From the NCBI RefSeq assembly GCF_963666195.1, contig NZ_OY762653.1:2654501-2718500 (forward strand): a DNA stretch of 64,000 nt. The letters run 5' to 3'. The notes beneath the pieces were generated by a model, which did no database searches, had not been told where the DNA came from, and saw only the letters and a program-made list of their open reading frames with translations. Origin of the DNA: Trichococcus shcherbakoviae. Its GTDB lineage: Bacteria > Bacillota > Bacilli > Lactobacillales > Aerococcaceae. Positions 55,600-64,000 of the stretch are shown one piece after another (the first letter of the stretch is position 1; each line of letters begins with the position of its first letter). The position numbers were made by a program, and so were the translations under genes.

Positions 55600-56772
55600 T
55601 TGTCTCAAAATGATCAGCAAGAACCTCAAGAGCAGCAAAAACTCATTCGTCCTACGTTGGAGAAAGAAGCCGTAGACAAAATGAAAATACGCAAAAAAGA
55701 ACGGTCGCTAGTGCGGAAAATTGTTTTTGCAATTGTAACGATAGGGATCCTGTTAGGAGTCATCGTTGGTTTTGCCGGCTACAAATATATAACAGACGCA
55801 CTTCAGCCATTGGAGCCAGAAAGCACGGAAGTCGTCGAAGTGGAAATTCCGATAGGGACGTCCACAAAAGGGATCACCCAACTGTTGGAAGAAGGCAACG
55901 TCATCAAAAACGCGACCATCTTCAACTACTACATCAAGACGCAAAATGTTTCTGATTTCCAAGCAGGCTTTTATGAATTATCGCCTTCCATGAGCCTGGA
56001 CGATATCATTGCGACGCTTCAAGCGGGCGGAAGTCCTGTGCCGCAATCGAGCGATCACAAAATCATCGTAAGAGAAGGCAATACGATCGAGGAAATCGCA
56101 GCGGAAGTCGAAGCGAAGACGGATTTCACAGCTGATGAATTTTTGGCGAAAGTGAATGAACCGGAATTCTTGACGAATGCGGCTGCACAGTACCCTGATA
56201 TTTTGACTGAAGCATCCCAACGTACCGATACGCGTTATCGTTTGGAAGGATACCTCTATCCGGCGACTTATGATTATATGACCGGAAATAGTTTGGATGA
56301 AGTGGTTTTACAGATGTTGCAGAAGACGAATGAAGTGCTAACGCCCTATGCAGAGCAGATTGCTTCTTCAGGCCATACCCTTCATGAAATTCTGACGATT
56401 GCTTCACTAGTCGAAAAAGAAGGCGTTACACCGGAAGATCGTGCGAACATTGCCGGCGTATTCTTTAATCGTCTGGAAATCGATATGCCGATCCAATCGG
56501 ACATCAGTATTTTGTATGCGCTGAATGAGCACAAGGAATTAGTGACTTTCGAGGATCTTGAAATAGATTCGCCGTACAACCTGTACAGAAACACAGGAAT
56601 GGGGCCTGGGCCATTCAATAGCCCAAGCGAAGGATCCATTCAAGCGACTCTATCACCAGCTGATACGAACTATCTGTATTTCGTTGCGGACACAAAAACA
56701 GGCATCGTTTATTTTTCAGAAACATATGAAGAACATTTGCAATTGCAAAGCCAATACGTAGACAGCGAATAA
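55600..56772 (+). CDS. mltG: Endolytic transglycosylase MltG
   Basis: The protein has 390 residues from TTG 55600, with AAGGAGGG upstream. A cytoplasmic basic N-terminus is followed by one membrane helix (about 40-62), then a LysM-like and the YceG catalytic domain. The catalytic Glu is in IASLVEKEGVTPEDRANIAG (about 267-286). It cuts nascent peptidoglycan and helps set glycan length together with the elongasome. Promoter candidate: TATAAT at 55530-55535. The order is conserved with greA downstream; udk intervenes. Confidence 0.95.
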   Translation: MSQNDQQEPQEQQKLIRPTLEKEAVDKMKIRKKERSLVRKIVFAIVTIGILLGVIVGFAGYKYITDALQPLEPESTEVVEVEIPIGTSTKGITQLLEEGNVIKNATIFNYYIKTQNVSDFQAGFYELSPSMSLDDIIATLQAGGSPVPQSSDHKIIVREGNTIEEIAAEVEAKTDFTADEFLAKVNEPEFLTNAAAQYPDILTEASQRTDTRYRLEGYLYPATYDYMTGNSLDEVVLQMLQKTNEVLTPYAEQIASSGHTLHEILTIASLVEKEGVTPEDRANIAGVFFNRLEIDMPIQSDISILYALNEHKELVTFEDLEIDSPYNLYRNTGMGPGPFNSPSEGSIQATLSPADTNYLYFVADTKTGIVYFSETYEEHLQLQSQYVDSE

Positions 56773-56814
56773 GACGAATAAAGTGAGCTGCATGAAGAGA
56801 GGAAGAATACACCA

Positions 56815-57444
56815 GTGAAAAAACCTATCGTTATTGGGGTGACAGGGGGATCGGGAAGCGGGAAAACCAGTGTCAGCCGGGCCATCTTAGACAAGTTTAC
56901 TGATGTTTCCATTTTGCTGTTGGAACAGGATTTTTATTACAAAGATCAAAGCAATCTGCCATTTGAGGAACGCCTGAAAACAAACTATGATCATCCGTTT
57001 GCGTTTGATACGGACTTGTTCATCGAAGATCTTAAAAAATTAATAAAATACGAGAGCGTCGAGCAACCTGTTTACGACTACTCCAAGCACACACGCAGCG
57101 ATAAAGTGATCCATCGCGAGCCGAAAGAAGTCATAATCGTTGAGGGAATCCTGATTTTAGAGGATCAACGACTGCGTGATCTGATGGACATCAAAGTCTA
57201 TGTGGATACGGATGATGATATCCGTATCATCCGCAGAATCAAACGCGATATGGAATCAAGAGGCCGGACGCTTGACTCTGTCATCCACCAATATCTGTCA
57301 GTGGTCAAACCGATGCATCAGCAATTCATCGAGCCAACCAAAAAATTTGCGGATATCATCATTCCTGAGGGTGGACAAAATCAAGTCGCAATCGATCTGA
57401 TGACCACAAAAATTGCTTCAATTTTGTCTGAAAATGCAGAATAA
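56815..57444 (+). CDS. udk: Uridine kinase
   Basis: The protein has 209 residues from GTG 56815, with AGAGAGGAAG upstream. The P-loop is [16 protein letters not shown] (about 8-23). [12 protein letters not shown] and [13 protein letters not shown] are the uridine-binding region. It phosphorylates uridine and cytidine in pyrimidine salvage. Probably read together with mltG. Confidence 0.95.
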   Translation: MKKPIVIGVTGGSGSGKTSVSRAILDKFTDVSILLLEQDFYYKDQSNLPFEERLKTNYDHPFAFDTDLFIEDLKKLIKYESVEQPVYDYSKHTRSDKVIHREPKEVIIVEGILILEDQRLRDLMDIKVYVDTDDDIRIIRRIKRDMESRGRTLDSVIHQYLSVVKPMHQQFIEPTKKFADIIIPEGGQNQVAIDLMTTKIASILSENAE

Positions 57445-57476
57445 TAATAGATGCCTGTAATATTTTCAAAATATAA

Positions 57477-57695
57477 TTGCTTTTACTGGAATTAAATGGT
57501 ATTTTAAATTCACTATTAATTAGGCAGCCAATAAACGATATAGAGCCACAGGAAATGATTATTTCTCTTTGGATGACATGCTACCTGTCCCGGATCCTTT
57601 TGGCTTTCGGGGACAGCTATCAATAAAAAAAGGGAACTGCGGTCCTGTGCTGCATATTGAATATTGAATCATTACTTAAAAGGGGCATATTTCTT
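57477..57695 (+). promoter_or_regulatory. greA promoter and long leader
   Basis: TTGCTT (57477-57482), 17 bases, TATTTT (57500-57505). The leader of roughly 180 bases contains a hairpin at 57585-57616 (CTGTCCCG/CGGGGACAG) without a T tract, then an A-rich stretch. Its role is not known. Confidence 0.5.
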
Positions 57696-58175
57696 ATGAT
57701 CGAAAAAGCATATCCGATGACAGCTGAAGGTAAAGCCAAATTAGAAGCTGAACTTGAAGACTTAAAAGTGAATAAAAGAAGAGAAATCGTTGAACGCATC
57801 AAGATTGCCAGAAGCTATGGAGATTTATCCGAAAATTCGGAATATGAATCTGCAAAAGACGAACAAGCTTTCGTCGAAGGCCGCATCACAACATTGGGAA
57901 AAATGATCCGTTTTGCGGAAATCATTGAAGTACAAAACGTCGACAGCAACGTGGTTTCGATTGGACTGAAAGTGACATTCGTAGAATTACCGGATGGTGA
58001 TGAAGAAACGTACACCATTGTCGGCAGTGCAGAAGCAGATCCGCTTGAAGGCAAGATTTCAAACGATTCCCCGATCGCTAAAGCCTTATTGGGCAAGCAA
58101 ATCGGCGCAGAAGTCGCCATCGGCACACCGGGCGGCGATATGAACGTGAAAATCGTCAGAATCGAACAAGCTTAA
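57696..58175 (+). CDS. greA: Transcription elongation factor GreA
   Basis: The protein has 159 residues from ATG 57696, with AAAAGGGG upstream. The N-terminal coiled coil contains [20 protein letters not shown] (about 43-62), including the acidic tip that stimulates transcript cleavage. The C-terminal FKBP-like domain ends [17 protein letters not shown]. It rescues backtracked RNA polymerase. Confidence 0.97.
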   Translation: MIEKAYPMTAEGKAKLEAELEDLKVNKRREIVERIKIARSYGDLSENSEYESAKDEQAFVEGRITTLGKMIRFAEIIEVQNVDSNVVSIGLKVTFVELPDGDEETYTIVGSAEADPLEGKISNDSPIAKALLGKQIGAEVAIGTPGGDMNVKIVRIEQA

Positions 58176-58189
58176 AAAAGCATCCAAGA

Positions 58190-58242
58190 AGAGGGTAGGA
58201 CAAAAATCATTCCAAATGATTTTTGTCCTACCCTCTATTTGT
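58190..58242 (+). terminator. Terminator-like 22-bp perfect hairpin after greA
   Basis: The arm at 58190-58211 (AGAGGGTAGGACAAAAATCA then TT) pairs exactly with 58215-58236 around a CCA loop; an ATTTGTTT tail follows. Confidence 0.85.
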
Positions 58243-58304
58243 TTATGTTTCTTTGGGGTTCATCGGGTATAATGACAGAGTAGATGCAATCATTTGGGCC
58301 CTAC

Positions 58305-58369
58305 GACTTTAGTCTTAGCATACTATCAACCCTTAGCGCCCTGTCAAAACGGTGCAGGTAATCTATAAT
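58305..58369 (+). promoter_or_regulatory. liaFSR promoter with a candidate LiaR/VraR site
   Basis: TGTCAA (58342-58347), 16 bases, TATAAT (58364-58369). Upstream, GACTTTAGTC (58305-58314) fits the ACT-n-AGT pattern described for VraR/LiaR, suggesting autoregulation. Confidence 0.6.
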
Positions 58370-58439
58370 GGAAGCAGATGCTTAAGCTAAGGTTCAGCGG
58401 GAAATTTATAGAGCATTGTAGAGGAAGGAGGGGCTTGGG

Positions 58440-59174
58440 ATGAAAAAGAGTGCCTTGAAATTATTTTTGCTCATTGAAGGGCTATTAGGGTTGGCTGTCC
58501 TGTTTCAATTGGTGCAGGACACCGATTTACTGCTGGTCTTTGTGTTCGGACTGATATTCATTAAATTCGGAACCGGAAAAGGCGAGCGTCGTCAGATTCT
58601 AGGCTTGATCGGATGGTTTATGGTAGTCATGAGCATACTCTCCACTTTCTCAGTGTGGCTGATGTTGATTCTTTTCATACTGGTTGTTGTCATCAATGGA
58701 AAGGGAATCTGGTCTGAACTGAAGCTGGATACTTTTGTGGACGTTCCATGGGAAGAAAAAGCATTTCGCACAGTCAAAACGAAAGAGCCGGAACAGCGGA
58801 ACGGTTCCAGAAAGCGTCAGAAATGGATCGGAAACACCAGTATCGGGTCGGATGTCTATGAATGGGATGATGTCAATCTGACAGTATTCATGGGCGATAC
58901 GATCATCGATTTGGGGAATACATTGCTGCCGAAAGAGGAAAATATCATTCTGATCCGCAAAGGATTCGGAAAGACCAGGGTAATCGTACCTTTGGGAATC
59001 GGAGTGGCTGTCCACCATTCCGCCATCAAAGGCCAGCTTTTGTTCAATGAAGATGAAATAGACTTGACCAACGAAACGGTCAAATTATACAGCCGGGACT
59101 ACGATGAGACAAACAGAAAAATAAAAATCGTGTCCAATAGCCTGCTGGGTGATCTGGAGGTGATCTACCTATGA
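58440..59174 (+). CDS. liaF: LiaF/VraT-type membrane regulator
   Basis: The protein has 244 residues. Three or four hydrophobic helices within about 5-88 are followed by a beta-rich C-terminal LiaF domain (WIGNTSIGSDVYEWDDVNLT, then GDTIIDLGNTLLPKEENIIL). LiaF holds the LiaS kinase inactive until wall-antibiotic stress. GGAAGGAGGGG precedes the ATG. It overlaps liaS by 4 bases. Confidence 0.92.
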   Translation: MKKSALKLFLLIEGLLGLAVLFQLVQDTDLLLVFVFGLIFIKFGTGKGERRQILGLIGWFMVVMSILSTFSVWLMLILFILVVVINGKGIWSELKLDTFVDVPWEEKAFRTVKTKEPEQRNGSRKRQKWIGNTSIGSDVYEWDDVNLTVFMGDTIIDLGNTLLPKEENIILIRKGFGKTRVIVPLGIGVAVHHSAIKGQLLFNEDEIDLTNETVKLYSRDYDETNRKIKIVSNSLLGDLEVIYL

Positions 59175-60241
59175 GGAGAAGCGCGGTTTTGATTCTGTTC
59201 AGCACGATACTCGGCGTCTTTGTTTTTATCGTGGCCGGCGTTTTATTTGCCCTCAGACCTTATTTAAGTTATCAGGAACTGCTTGAGGTGGATCGTTTTT
59301 ATGTGCCGGCATTCCTTTACATCATCGTATTGCTGCTTTTTGCTGCGATCGTTGTAACTTGGATCGCCCACTTTTACTTGAAAAATCAAGAAAACCGCAT
59401 CAAGGACAAGTTGCATTGGCTTTATCTTGGCAATTATGAGCATACGGCATTCAACAAAAAGCGGGATAAATCACTGTTTTTGGATCAGTACTGTCAGGCT
59501 ATCCATATTGAAATTGAAATGCTCAGGGAAAAGATGCTCAGCCTGTCCCGGGAAGTGCAGCATCTGAGTGCAAATCCGCAGCAGGTCGGCAACGAAACGA
59601 AAGAAGAAATACTCGAGCAGGAGAGGCACCGCATCGCGAGGGAACTGCATGACTCCGTCAGCCAACAACTCTTTGCCGCAATGATGATGTTGTCGGCGGT
59701 CAATGAGCGGTCGGGTGATTTTCCGGAAAAAATACAGAAACAGATGCGTCTCATAGAAGGCATCATCAACGAGTCCCAGTCGGAGATGCGAGCATTGCTG
59801 CTTCATCTTCGTCCAACCAAACTCGAAGGCAAATCCCTGAAAAAAGGGATCGAACAGTTGTTGGTGGAATTGAAGTCGAAAGTCCAAATCGCGATCAAAT
59901 GGGAAATCGACGATGTGCACACGATGAGCGGCATCGAGGATCATTTTTTCCGTATTGTGCAGGAGCTGCTTTCGAACACGCTGAGGCATGCAAAGGCAAC
60001 CCATCTGGAAGTGTATCTGAAACAAACCTTGCAGGAAATCAGTCTCCGCGTTTACGATGATGGTGTCGGCTTCGATACCTCAATCGAAAAATCCGGCAGC
60101 TATGGTCTGATGAACATCAAAGAACGCGTGCAGGGGATGGGCGGGAGCTGCAAAATCATCAGTTTTCCCAAAAAAGGGACCGTGATCGAAATACGCATCC
60201 CGAATACCAATGTGAAGACCAACGACGCAAGCGCTGAATAG
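59171..60241 (+). CDS. liaS: Envelope-stress histidine kinase LiaS/VraS
   Basis: The protein has 356 residues. Two N-terminal membrane helices (about 7-28 and 44-70) flank a very short external loop, the intramembrane-sensing design. The H-box is RIARELHDSVSQQLFAAMMM (about 154-173, His160), the HisKA_3 type. The ATPase domain has SNTLRHAKATHLEVYL and YDDGVGFD. It signals cell-wall stress to LiaR. Coupled to liaF by ATGA. Confidence 0.95.
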   Translation: MRRSAVLILFSTILGVFVFIVAGVLFALRPYLSYQELLEVDRFYVPAFLYIIVLLLFAAIVVTWIAHFYLKNQENRIKDKLHWLYLGNYEHTAFNKKRDKSLFLDQYCQAIHIEIEMLREKMLSLSREVQHLSANPQQVGNETKEEILEQERHRIARELHDSVSQQLFAAMMMLSAVNERSGDFPEKIQKQMRLIEGIINESQSEMRALLLHLRPTKLEGKSLKKGIEQLLVELKSKVQIAIKWEIDDVHTMSGIEDHFFRIVQELLSNTLRHAKATHLEVYLKQTLQEISLRVYDDGVGFDTSIEKSGSYGLMNIKERVQGMGGSCKIISFPKKGTVIEIRIPNTNVKTNDASAE

Positions 60242-60283
60242 AATGACGGAATTTTTGAAAAATTTTCATTAGGAGGGTTCAGG

Positions 60284-60916
60284 TTGATACGTGTATTGAT
60301 TATCGACGATCACGAGATGGTGAGGCTGGGTTACTCGGCCTATTTATCCATCCAAGATGACATTGAAGTAATAGGGGAAGCGGAAAACGGCTTGATCGGC
60401 TATGAAATGGCCCTGGATCTTCGTCCGGACATCATTTTGATGGATCTGGTCATGGAAGTAATGGACGGCATTGCCTCGACAAAAGCGATATTGAATGAAT
60501 GGCCCAAAGCAAAAATTATCATCGTCACCAGTTTCATCGATGATGAGAAGGTCTATCCGGCTTTGGAGGCGGGGGCTTCCAGTTACATGCTGAAAACCTC
60601 TTCAGCGCATGAAATTGCCGATGCGATCCGTTCCACTTACCACGGCGAGTCTGTCCTGGAGCCAGAAGTGACCGATAAAATGCTGGAGCGCTTCTCGAAA
60701 AGAAATATCCGGCCGCTGCATGAAGAGCTGACCGCCAGAGAGCGGGAAGTGTTGCTGCTCATCGCGCAGGGCTACTCCAATCAGGACATTGCCGATCAAC
60801 TGTTCATCACACTGAAGACAGTCAAAACACATGTGTCCAATATTCTGACAAAGTTGGAAGTGGATGACAGGACCCAAGCGACAATCTATGCTTTCAAGCA
60901 TCATCTGATTCGATGA
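60284..60916 (+). CDS. liaR: Response regulator LiaR/VraR (NarL/LuxR family)
   Basis: The protein has 210 residues from TTG 60284, with AGGAGGG 7 bases upstream. The receiver domain has acidic residues in IIDDHEM (7-13) and phospho-acceptor Asp54 in [10 protein letters not shown]. The C-terminal LuxR helix-turn-helix is [20 protein letters not shown] (about 148-167) with [16 protein letters not shown]. It activates cell-envelope stress genes, probably including this operon. Confidence 0.95.
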   Translation: MIRVLIIDDHEMVRLGYSAYLSIQDDIEVIGEAENGLIGYEMALDLRPDIILMDLVMEVMDGIASTKAILNEWPKAKIIIVTSFIDDEKVYPALEAGASSYMLKTSSAHEIADAIRSTYHGESVLEPEVTDKMLERFSKRNIRPLHEELTAREREVLLLIAQGYSNQDIADQLFITLKTVKTHVSNILTKLEVDDRTQATIYAFKHHLIR

Positions 60917-60980
60917 CTGTGAGCAAAGTGTTATAAAATGATGCTTCCTTATGATAAGATGAATATGATAGATAGCAGTG

Positions 60981-61014
60981 AGGGGGGCAGGCTGATCATC
61001 CGATCAGCGACTAG
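60981..61014 (+). promoter_or_regulatory. Ribosome site separated from its start codon by a hairpin
   Basis: AGGGGGG (60981-60987) lies 27 bases before the ATG at 61015. Between them GCTGATC (60991-60997) pairs exactly with GATCAGC (61002-61008). If folded, the effective spacing falls to about 9 bases. An in-frame TAG directly precedes the ATG, so no earlier start is possible. Confidence 0.65.
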
Positions 61015-61323
61015 ATGAAAATAGAAATCAGTGAACGCGCACAAAAATGGTTTGAACAGGAAATGGGCATTTCAGGCAAAAAAGGGGTTCGTTTCCTTGG
61101 GAAGGTATACGGCAGCAGCCAAATACATGAAGGGTTCTCCGTTGGCCTTGATGTGGATGAGCCAGTATCTCCGATTGCAAAAGCTGAATACAATGGCATT
61201 TTATATTATGTAGAGGATGCTGATGATTGGTTCTTTAATGGCTATGATCTGCATGTCGGATTCGATGAAAAACAACGCGAACCGGAGTATAACTTCATCG
61301 CACAAAATAAAGAGGACAAATAG
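61015..61323 (+). CDS. HesB/IscA-like fold protein without cysteines (YneR-like)
   Basis: The protein has 102 residues. MKIEISERAQKWFEQEMGIS and the later YYVEDADDWFFNGYDLHVGF match the HesB/YneR group. No cysteine is present, so the iron-sulfur carrier function of IscA is excluded; the role is unknown. The start is fixed by a preceding stop codon. It ends at a strong terminator shared with the convergent rnjA. Confidence 0.85.
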   Translation: MKIEISERAQKWFEQEMGISGKKGVRFLGKVYGSSQIHEGFSVGLDVDEPVSPIAKAEYNGILYYVEDADDWFFNGYDLHVGFDEKQREPEYNFIAQNKEDK

Positions 61324-61363
61324 AAAAAGAGGGCGCTGGATTTTTGATCCAGGCCCTCTTTTT
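61324..61363. terminator. Terminator between the HesB-like gene and rnjA
   Basis: AAAAAGAGGGCGCTGGA pairs with TCCAGGCCCTCTTTTT; A and T tracts make it usable in both directions. Confidence 0.9.
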
Positions 61364-61386
61364 CTATTCTGTTTAGGTTTTTAGTT

Positions 61387-63063
61387 TCAGACGCTCATGA
61401 TGACGGGTACAATCATAGGGCGGCGTTCCGTTTTTTCATACAGGTAAGGTTGAATGGCATTCGTAACGGTGTCCTTCAGTTTCTTCTCGGTGACAGCATC
61501 GGTTCCCTTCAATAAGGAAAGAACATCCTGGCGGACGATTGCTTGCGCTTCATTGATCAGGTCGCCTGATTCGCGCATATAGATGAATCCTCGCGAAAGG
61601 ATATCCGGTCCTGCCAATAAATCTTTGTTGCGGAAATCAACGGTCAATACTACGACCACAAGGCCATCTTCAGAAAGGACACGACGATCGCGCAAGACGA
61701 TGTTCCCGATATCGCCGATGCCTTTTCCGTCTACGTAGACGTCCGTTGCCGTAAAGCTGCCGGCACGTCTCGCGGAATCCGCAGTCAGGGCGAGGATTTC
61801 TCCGTTATCGGAGATGAAGCAATTCTCGGGTGGAATGCCGACTGCTTTTGCCAATTCTGTATGAATCTTCAGCATCCGGTACTCGCCGTGGACAGGCATG
61901 AAGTATTTTGGTTTCATCAGAGTCAACATCAGTTTCTGCTCTTGTTGGCCACCATGTCCGGAAGTGTGGACGTTGTTTACTTTACCGTGAACAACGTTTG
62001 CCCCAGCTTCCAAAAGCAGGTTGATGACGCGGTTGACGCTGGTTGTGTTCCCAGGAATCGGTGAACTTGAGAAAATGACAGTGTCGCCGGGATGAATGGA
62101 AATCTGTCTGTGTGTACCGTTGGCGATCCGGCTTAATGCAGCCATCGGTTCACCTTGGGACCCCGTACACATGATCAGCACTTTATCAGCGGGAAGGCTG
62201 TTCAGCTCACGTGTTTCAATGAACAGATCATCAGGAGCCACGATGAAACCCAATTCTCTGGCCGTACGGAAGTTCGTCTCCATGCTGCGGCCGAATATAG
62301 CGATCTTCCGGCCCGTTTCGAGTGCGACTTCAGTGACTTGTTGCAGTCTGTAGATGTTGGACGAGAAGGAAGCAAAAATGATTCTTCCCGAAACTTTTTG
62401 AATGATGTTTTTTAGGGACTCACCAACAATTTGCTCTGATTGCGTAAATGCTGGTGTTTCCGCATTTGTGCTGTCGCTCAGAAGTAAAAGCACGCCTTCT
62501 TCTCCGATTTTCGCCATCTTATGGATATTGGCCGGTTTGCCGTTTGCAGGCGTGAAATCGAACTTGAAATCACCGGTAAACACTATGTTGCCTGGAGGAG
62601 TCTTGACCACGATCCCCAAGGTTTCCGGTATGCTGTGCGTTGTTCCGAAGAAGCTGATGCTGGTTTTACGGAATTTGATGATAGAATCTTCATTGATTTC
62701 ATGCAGGATAGCATCCCTTAGCAAGCCGTGCTCATCCAGTTTGTTGCGGATCATGGCGAGCGCCAATTTGCCTGCATAGATAGGGACATTCAATTCTTTC
62801 AAAAGAAAAGGGACACCACCGATGTGATCTTCGTGCCCGTGAGAAATGAACAATCCTTTGATTTTGGTTTGGTTTTGCACCAAATAACTGTAGTCGGGTA
62901 TCACATAATCAATGCCAAGCAAGTCATCTTCCGGAAACATGATCCCGGAATCAAGAATGATGATCTCATCCTGGAATTGTATGCCATACATATTTTTGCC
63001 GATTTCCCCTAAACCCCCGAGGGCAAATACACCGACCTCATTGTTTTTTATGTTAGGTTTCAT
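61387..63063 (-). CDS. rnjA: Ribonuclease J1
   Basis: The protein has 558 residues (B. subtilis J1 about 555). It is a metallo-beta-lactamase/beta-CASP nuclease with endo- and 5'-3' exonuclease activity. The zinc motif is [10 protein letters not shown] (about 74-83); other ligands lie in GTTHSIPET and VFTGDFKFD. The beta-CASP part includes [20 protein letters not shown]. The ATG overlaps the rpoY stop (ATGA), the conserved rpoY-rnjA operon, which separates it from RNase J2. Confidence 0.96.
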   Translation of the reverse strand: MKPNIKNNEVGVFALGGLGEIGKNMYGIQFQDEIIILDSGIMFPEDDLLGIDYVIPDYSYLVQNQTKIKGLFISHGHEDHIGGVPFLLKELNVPIYAGKLALAMIRNKLDEHGLLRDAILHEINEDSIIKFRKTSISFFGTTHSIPETLGIVVKTPPGNIVFTGDFKFDFTPANGKPANIHKMAKIGEEGVLLLLSDSTNAETPAFTQSEQIVGESLKNIIQKVSGRIIFASFSSNIYRLQQVTEVALETGRKIAIFGRSMETNFRTARELGFIVAPDDLFIETRELNSLPADKVLIMCTGSQGEPMAALSRIANGTHRQISIHPGDTVIFSSSPIPGNTTSVNRVINLLLEAGANVVHGKVNNVHTSGHGGQQEQKLMLTLMKPKYFMPVHGEYRMLKIHTELAKAVGIPPENCFISDNGEILALTADSARRAGSFTATDVYVDGKGIGDIGNIVLRDRRVLSEDGLVVVVLTVDFRNKDLLAGPDILSRGFIYMRESGDLINEAQAIVRQDVLSLLKGTDAVTEKKLKDTVTNAIQPYLYEKTERRPMIVPVIMSV

Positions 63064-63278
63064 ACATTGAACTCCGTGATTTTAAAATTAGGATCTTTTT
63101 GTTCGTATTCTAAATGGCTGCCTTCCAAAGGTTGGATGAATTCAATGTTGTAGGGGGTATTTTGTTCAACTAATCTTCTGGCTATGACGATATCGGATGC
63201 CTCCACGTAAAGAGATTCCGTGTTCTCTCTGGTAGGTGCATCAAATTTTGCTGGTTGGTATGTTACTTTAAATATCAT
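63060..63278 (-). CDS. rpoY: RNA polymerase epsilon subunit RpoY
   Basis: The protein has 72 residues from ATG 63278, with GGAG 8 bases upstream; a GTG three codons earlier is less likely. [20 protein letters not shown] is diagnostic of the DUF1447/epsilon family found in Firmicutes. Small polymerase-associated protein; overlaps rnjA by 4 bases. Confidence 0.95.
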   Translation of the reverse strand: MIFKVTYQPAKFDAPTRENTESLYVEASDIVIARRLVEQNTPYNIEFIQPLEGSHLEYEQKDPNFKITEFNV

Positions 63279-63647
63279 ATAGTTCACTCCATTTTTCTTA
63301 TTGTTTTTGATAGTACTGTACTTAAAAATTACAATCTTAGTTTGTTAACTTGGTCAATAGTTGTATTTTTTCATACAATCGGTACTGTAAGTTTACCACA
63401 ATTAAGGCAGTTAGTATAGAAATGACTGGCAAAATCATTTTTGAAGGGTGCAAGCCTTTCCAATAGTAAAGCAATTCTCTTTTGTTTTTTTTAACGAAAG
63501 CAATCAATATTTTTGTAGACTTAAACACAGTAATTGGCTAGACTGGATACAGAGGGTTTGGAAGGCTGGACAGAAAAACGAGCGTGCTCTTTTTTTTTGC
63601 CCTGAAGAACCCCGGAGAATCTTTTCCATTAAGGTAGGTGTATCGAA
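63279..63647. other. Intergenic region between rpoY and an ABC exporter
   Basis: AT-rich divergent region. It should hold the rpoY-rnjA promoter (minus) and the exporter promoter (plus), but I could not pick confident boxes. A minus-strand open frame of 63 codons (63337-63528) has one hydrophobic segment (ILPVISILTALIVVNL) but starts with GTG and lacks a ribosome site, so I do not call it. A small GAGC/GCTC hairpin with T9 lies at 63578-63596. Confidence 0.5.
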
Positions 63648-64000
63648 ATGTCTTTAATTTGGCGTTATATCAGTCGATATAACAAATTATTTTTATTAAA
63701 TGTGCTGGGAGCTTTCGGCTTTGTGCTTGTGGAGTTGGGGTTGCCCACGATGCTTGCAGGCTTGATCAACGAAACGGTTGCAGGCGGCGGAAAAGAGAAT
63801 ATACTGCGCACGACTGCAGTCATGGTCGGCTTGGCCTTGATCGGGTTTGTGGGAAGAATCATTGTCGCCTATGCAACCGGCAGAATCACTACCAACATGG
63901 TAGCGGATATGCGCAATGACATGTACCAAAATATCCAGACCTTTTCCCACGAAGAGTATGACCGCATCGGCGTTTCATCATTGGTGACGCGGGTCACCAA
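63648..64000 (+). CDS. ABC exporter, membrane domain (partial, runs off the window)
   Basis: The first 117 residues of a type I ABC exporter half-transporter are visible. SLIWRYISRYNKLFLLNVLG begins the first helix, a second lies near 60-85, and MVADMRNDMYQNIQTFSHEE (about 85-104) is the typical cytoplasmic coupling helix. The nucleotide-binding domain lies beyond the edge. Multidrug or lipid export (LmrA/BmrA/YfiBC type) is plausible; heterodimer partners often follow. AAGGTAGGTG precedes the ATG. Confidence 0.88.
   Translation, partial: MSLIWRYISRYNKLFLLNVLGAFGFVLVELGLPTMLAGLINETVAGGGKENILRTTAVMVGLALIGFVGRIIVAYATGRITTNMVADMRNDMYQNIQTFSHEEYDRIGVSSLVTRVT

Noticed and set aside
63337-63528. 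Small minus-strand membrane-protein frame upstream of rpoY
   Set aside because: It has a GTG start with no Shine-Dalgarno, a single hydrophobic stretch, and AT-rich composition; not enough to call a gene.

Overview
The window is chromosomal DNA of a low-to-mid GC Gram-positive bacterium of the order Lactobacillales. Supporting evidence: gshF fusion glutathione synthetase, DUF1831 next to a cysteine desulfurase, ireB-ruvX-DUF1292 order, liaFSR, rpoY-rnjA, T-box leaders on aminoacyl-tRNA synthetases, Prp with an N-extended L27, strong AGGAGG sites and TTG/GTG starts. A Trichococcus/Carnobacterium-like genus is my inference from gene content and a GC content that looks close to 47 percent. Almost everything is core genome. 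There is one complete insertion sequence and no prophage, CRISPR array, rRNA or tRNA gene.

Layout. 1-1500: minus-strand xpaC-telA envelope-stress pair. 1710-5123: nudF, a small membrane protein, mtnN and a HerA-like ATPase. 5200-9180: a Fur-box controlled siderophore ABC transporter (two permeases, ATPase, lipoprotein). 9249-13036: DUF1054, rpsD with its leader, ezrA. 13212-16171: cysteine desulfurase-thiI-tpx. 16205-21963: T-box-valS, folC, HAD phosphatase, radC. 22011-23700: ISLre2-family element with 9-bp target duplication. 23851-26779: cold-shock gene and mreBCD. 26820-30206: T-box controlled amino-acid ABC transporter with two tandem binding lipoproteins. 30390-33853: rplU-prp-rpmA, a YtxK-like methyltransferase, ackA. 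34165-36712: minus-strand uspA-like gene, small membrane protein, 6S RNA and rarA. 36903-47175: gshF, M50-like membrane protease, cysteine desulfurase, DUF1831, formate/nitrite channel, xpt, O-acetylhomoserine sulfhydrylase, TraX, mnmA. 47298-58175: recD2, an FGE-like protein, T-box-alaS, ireB-ruvX-DUF1292, mltG, udk, greA. 58440-63278: liaFSR, a HesB-like protein, rnjA and rpoY (minus). 63648-end: start of an ABC exporter.

Functional themes. Sulfur traffic is well represented: two cysteine desulfurases feed thiI (s4U) and probably mnmA (s2U), with gshF, metY and tpx handling thiols. Cell-wall growth is represented by ezrA, mreBCD, mltG, ireB and liaFSR. RNA-level control is abundant: three T-boxes, S4 and L21 leaders, and 6S RNA.

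The least explained element is a family of long, nearly palindromic intergenic repeats (near 5220-5379, 9974-10231 and 33866-34013). Base changes between copies preserve pairing, and the middle copy carries two further hairpins that share one architecture but differ in sequence. I consider this the best candidate for something undescribed in the window.
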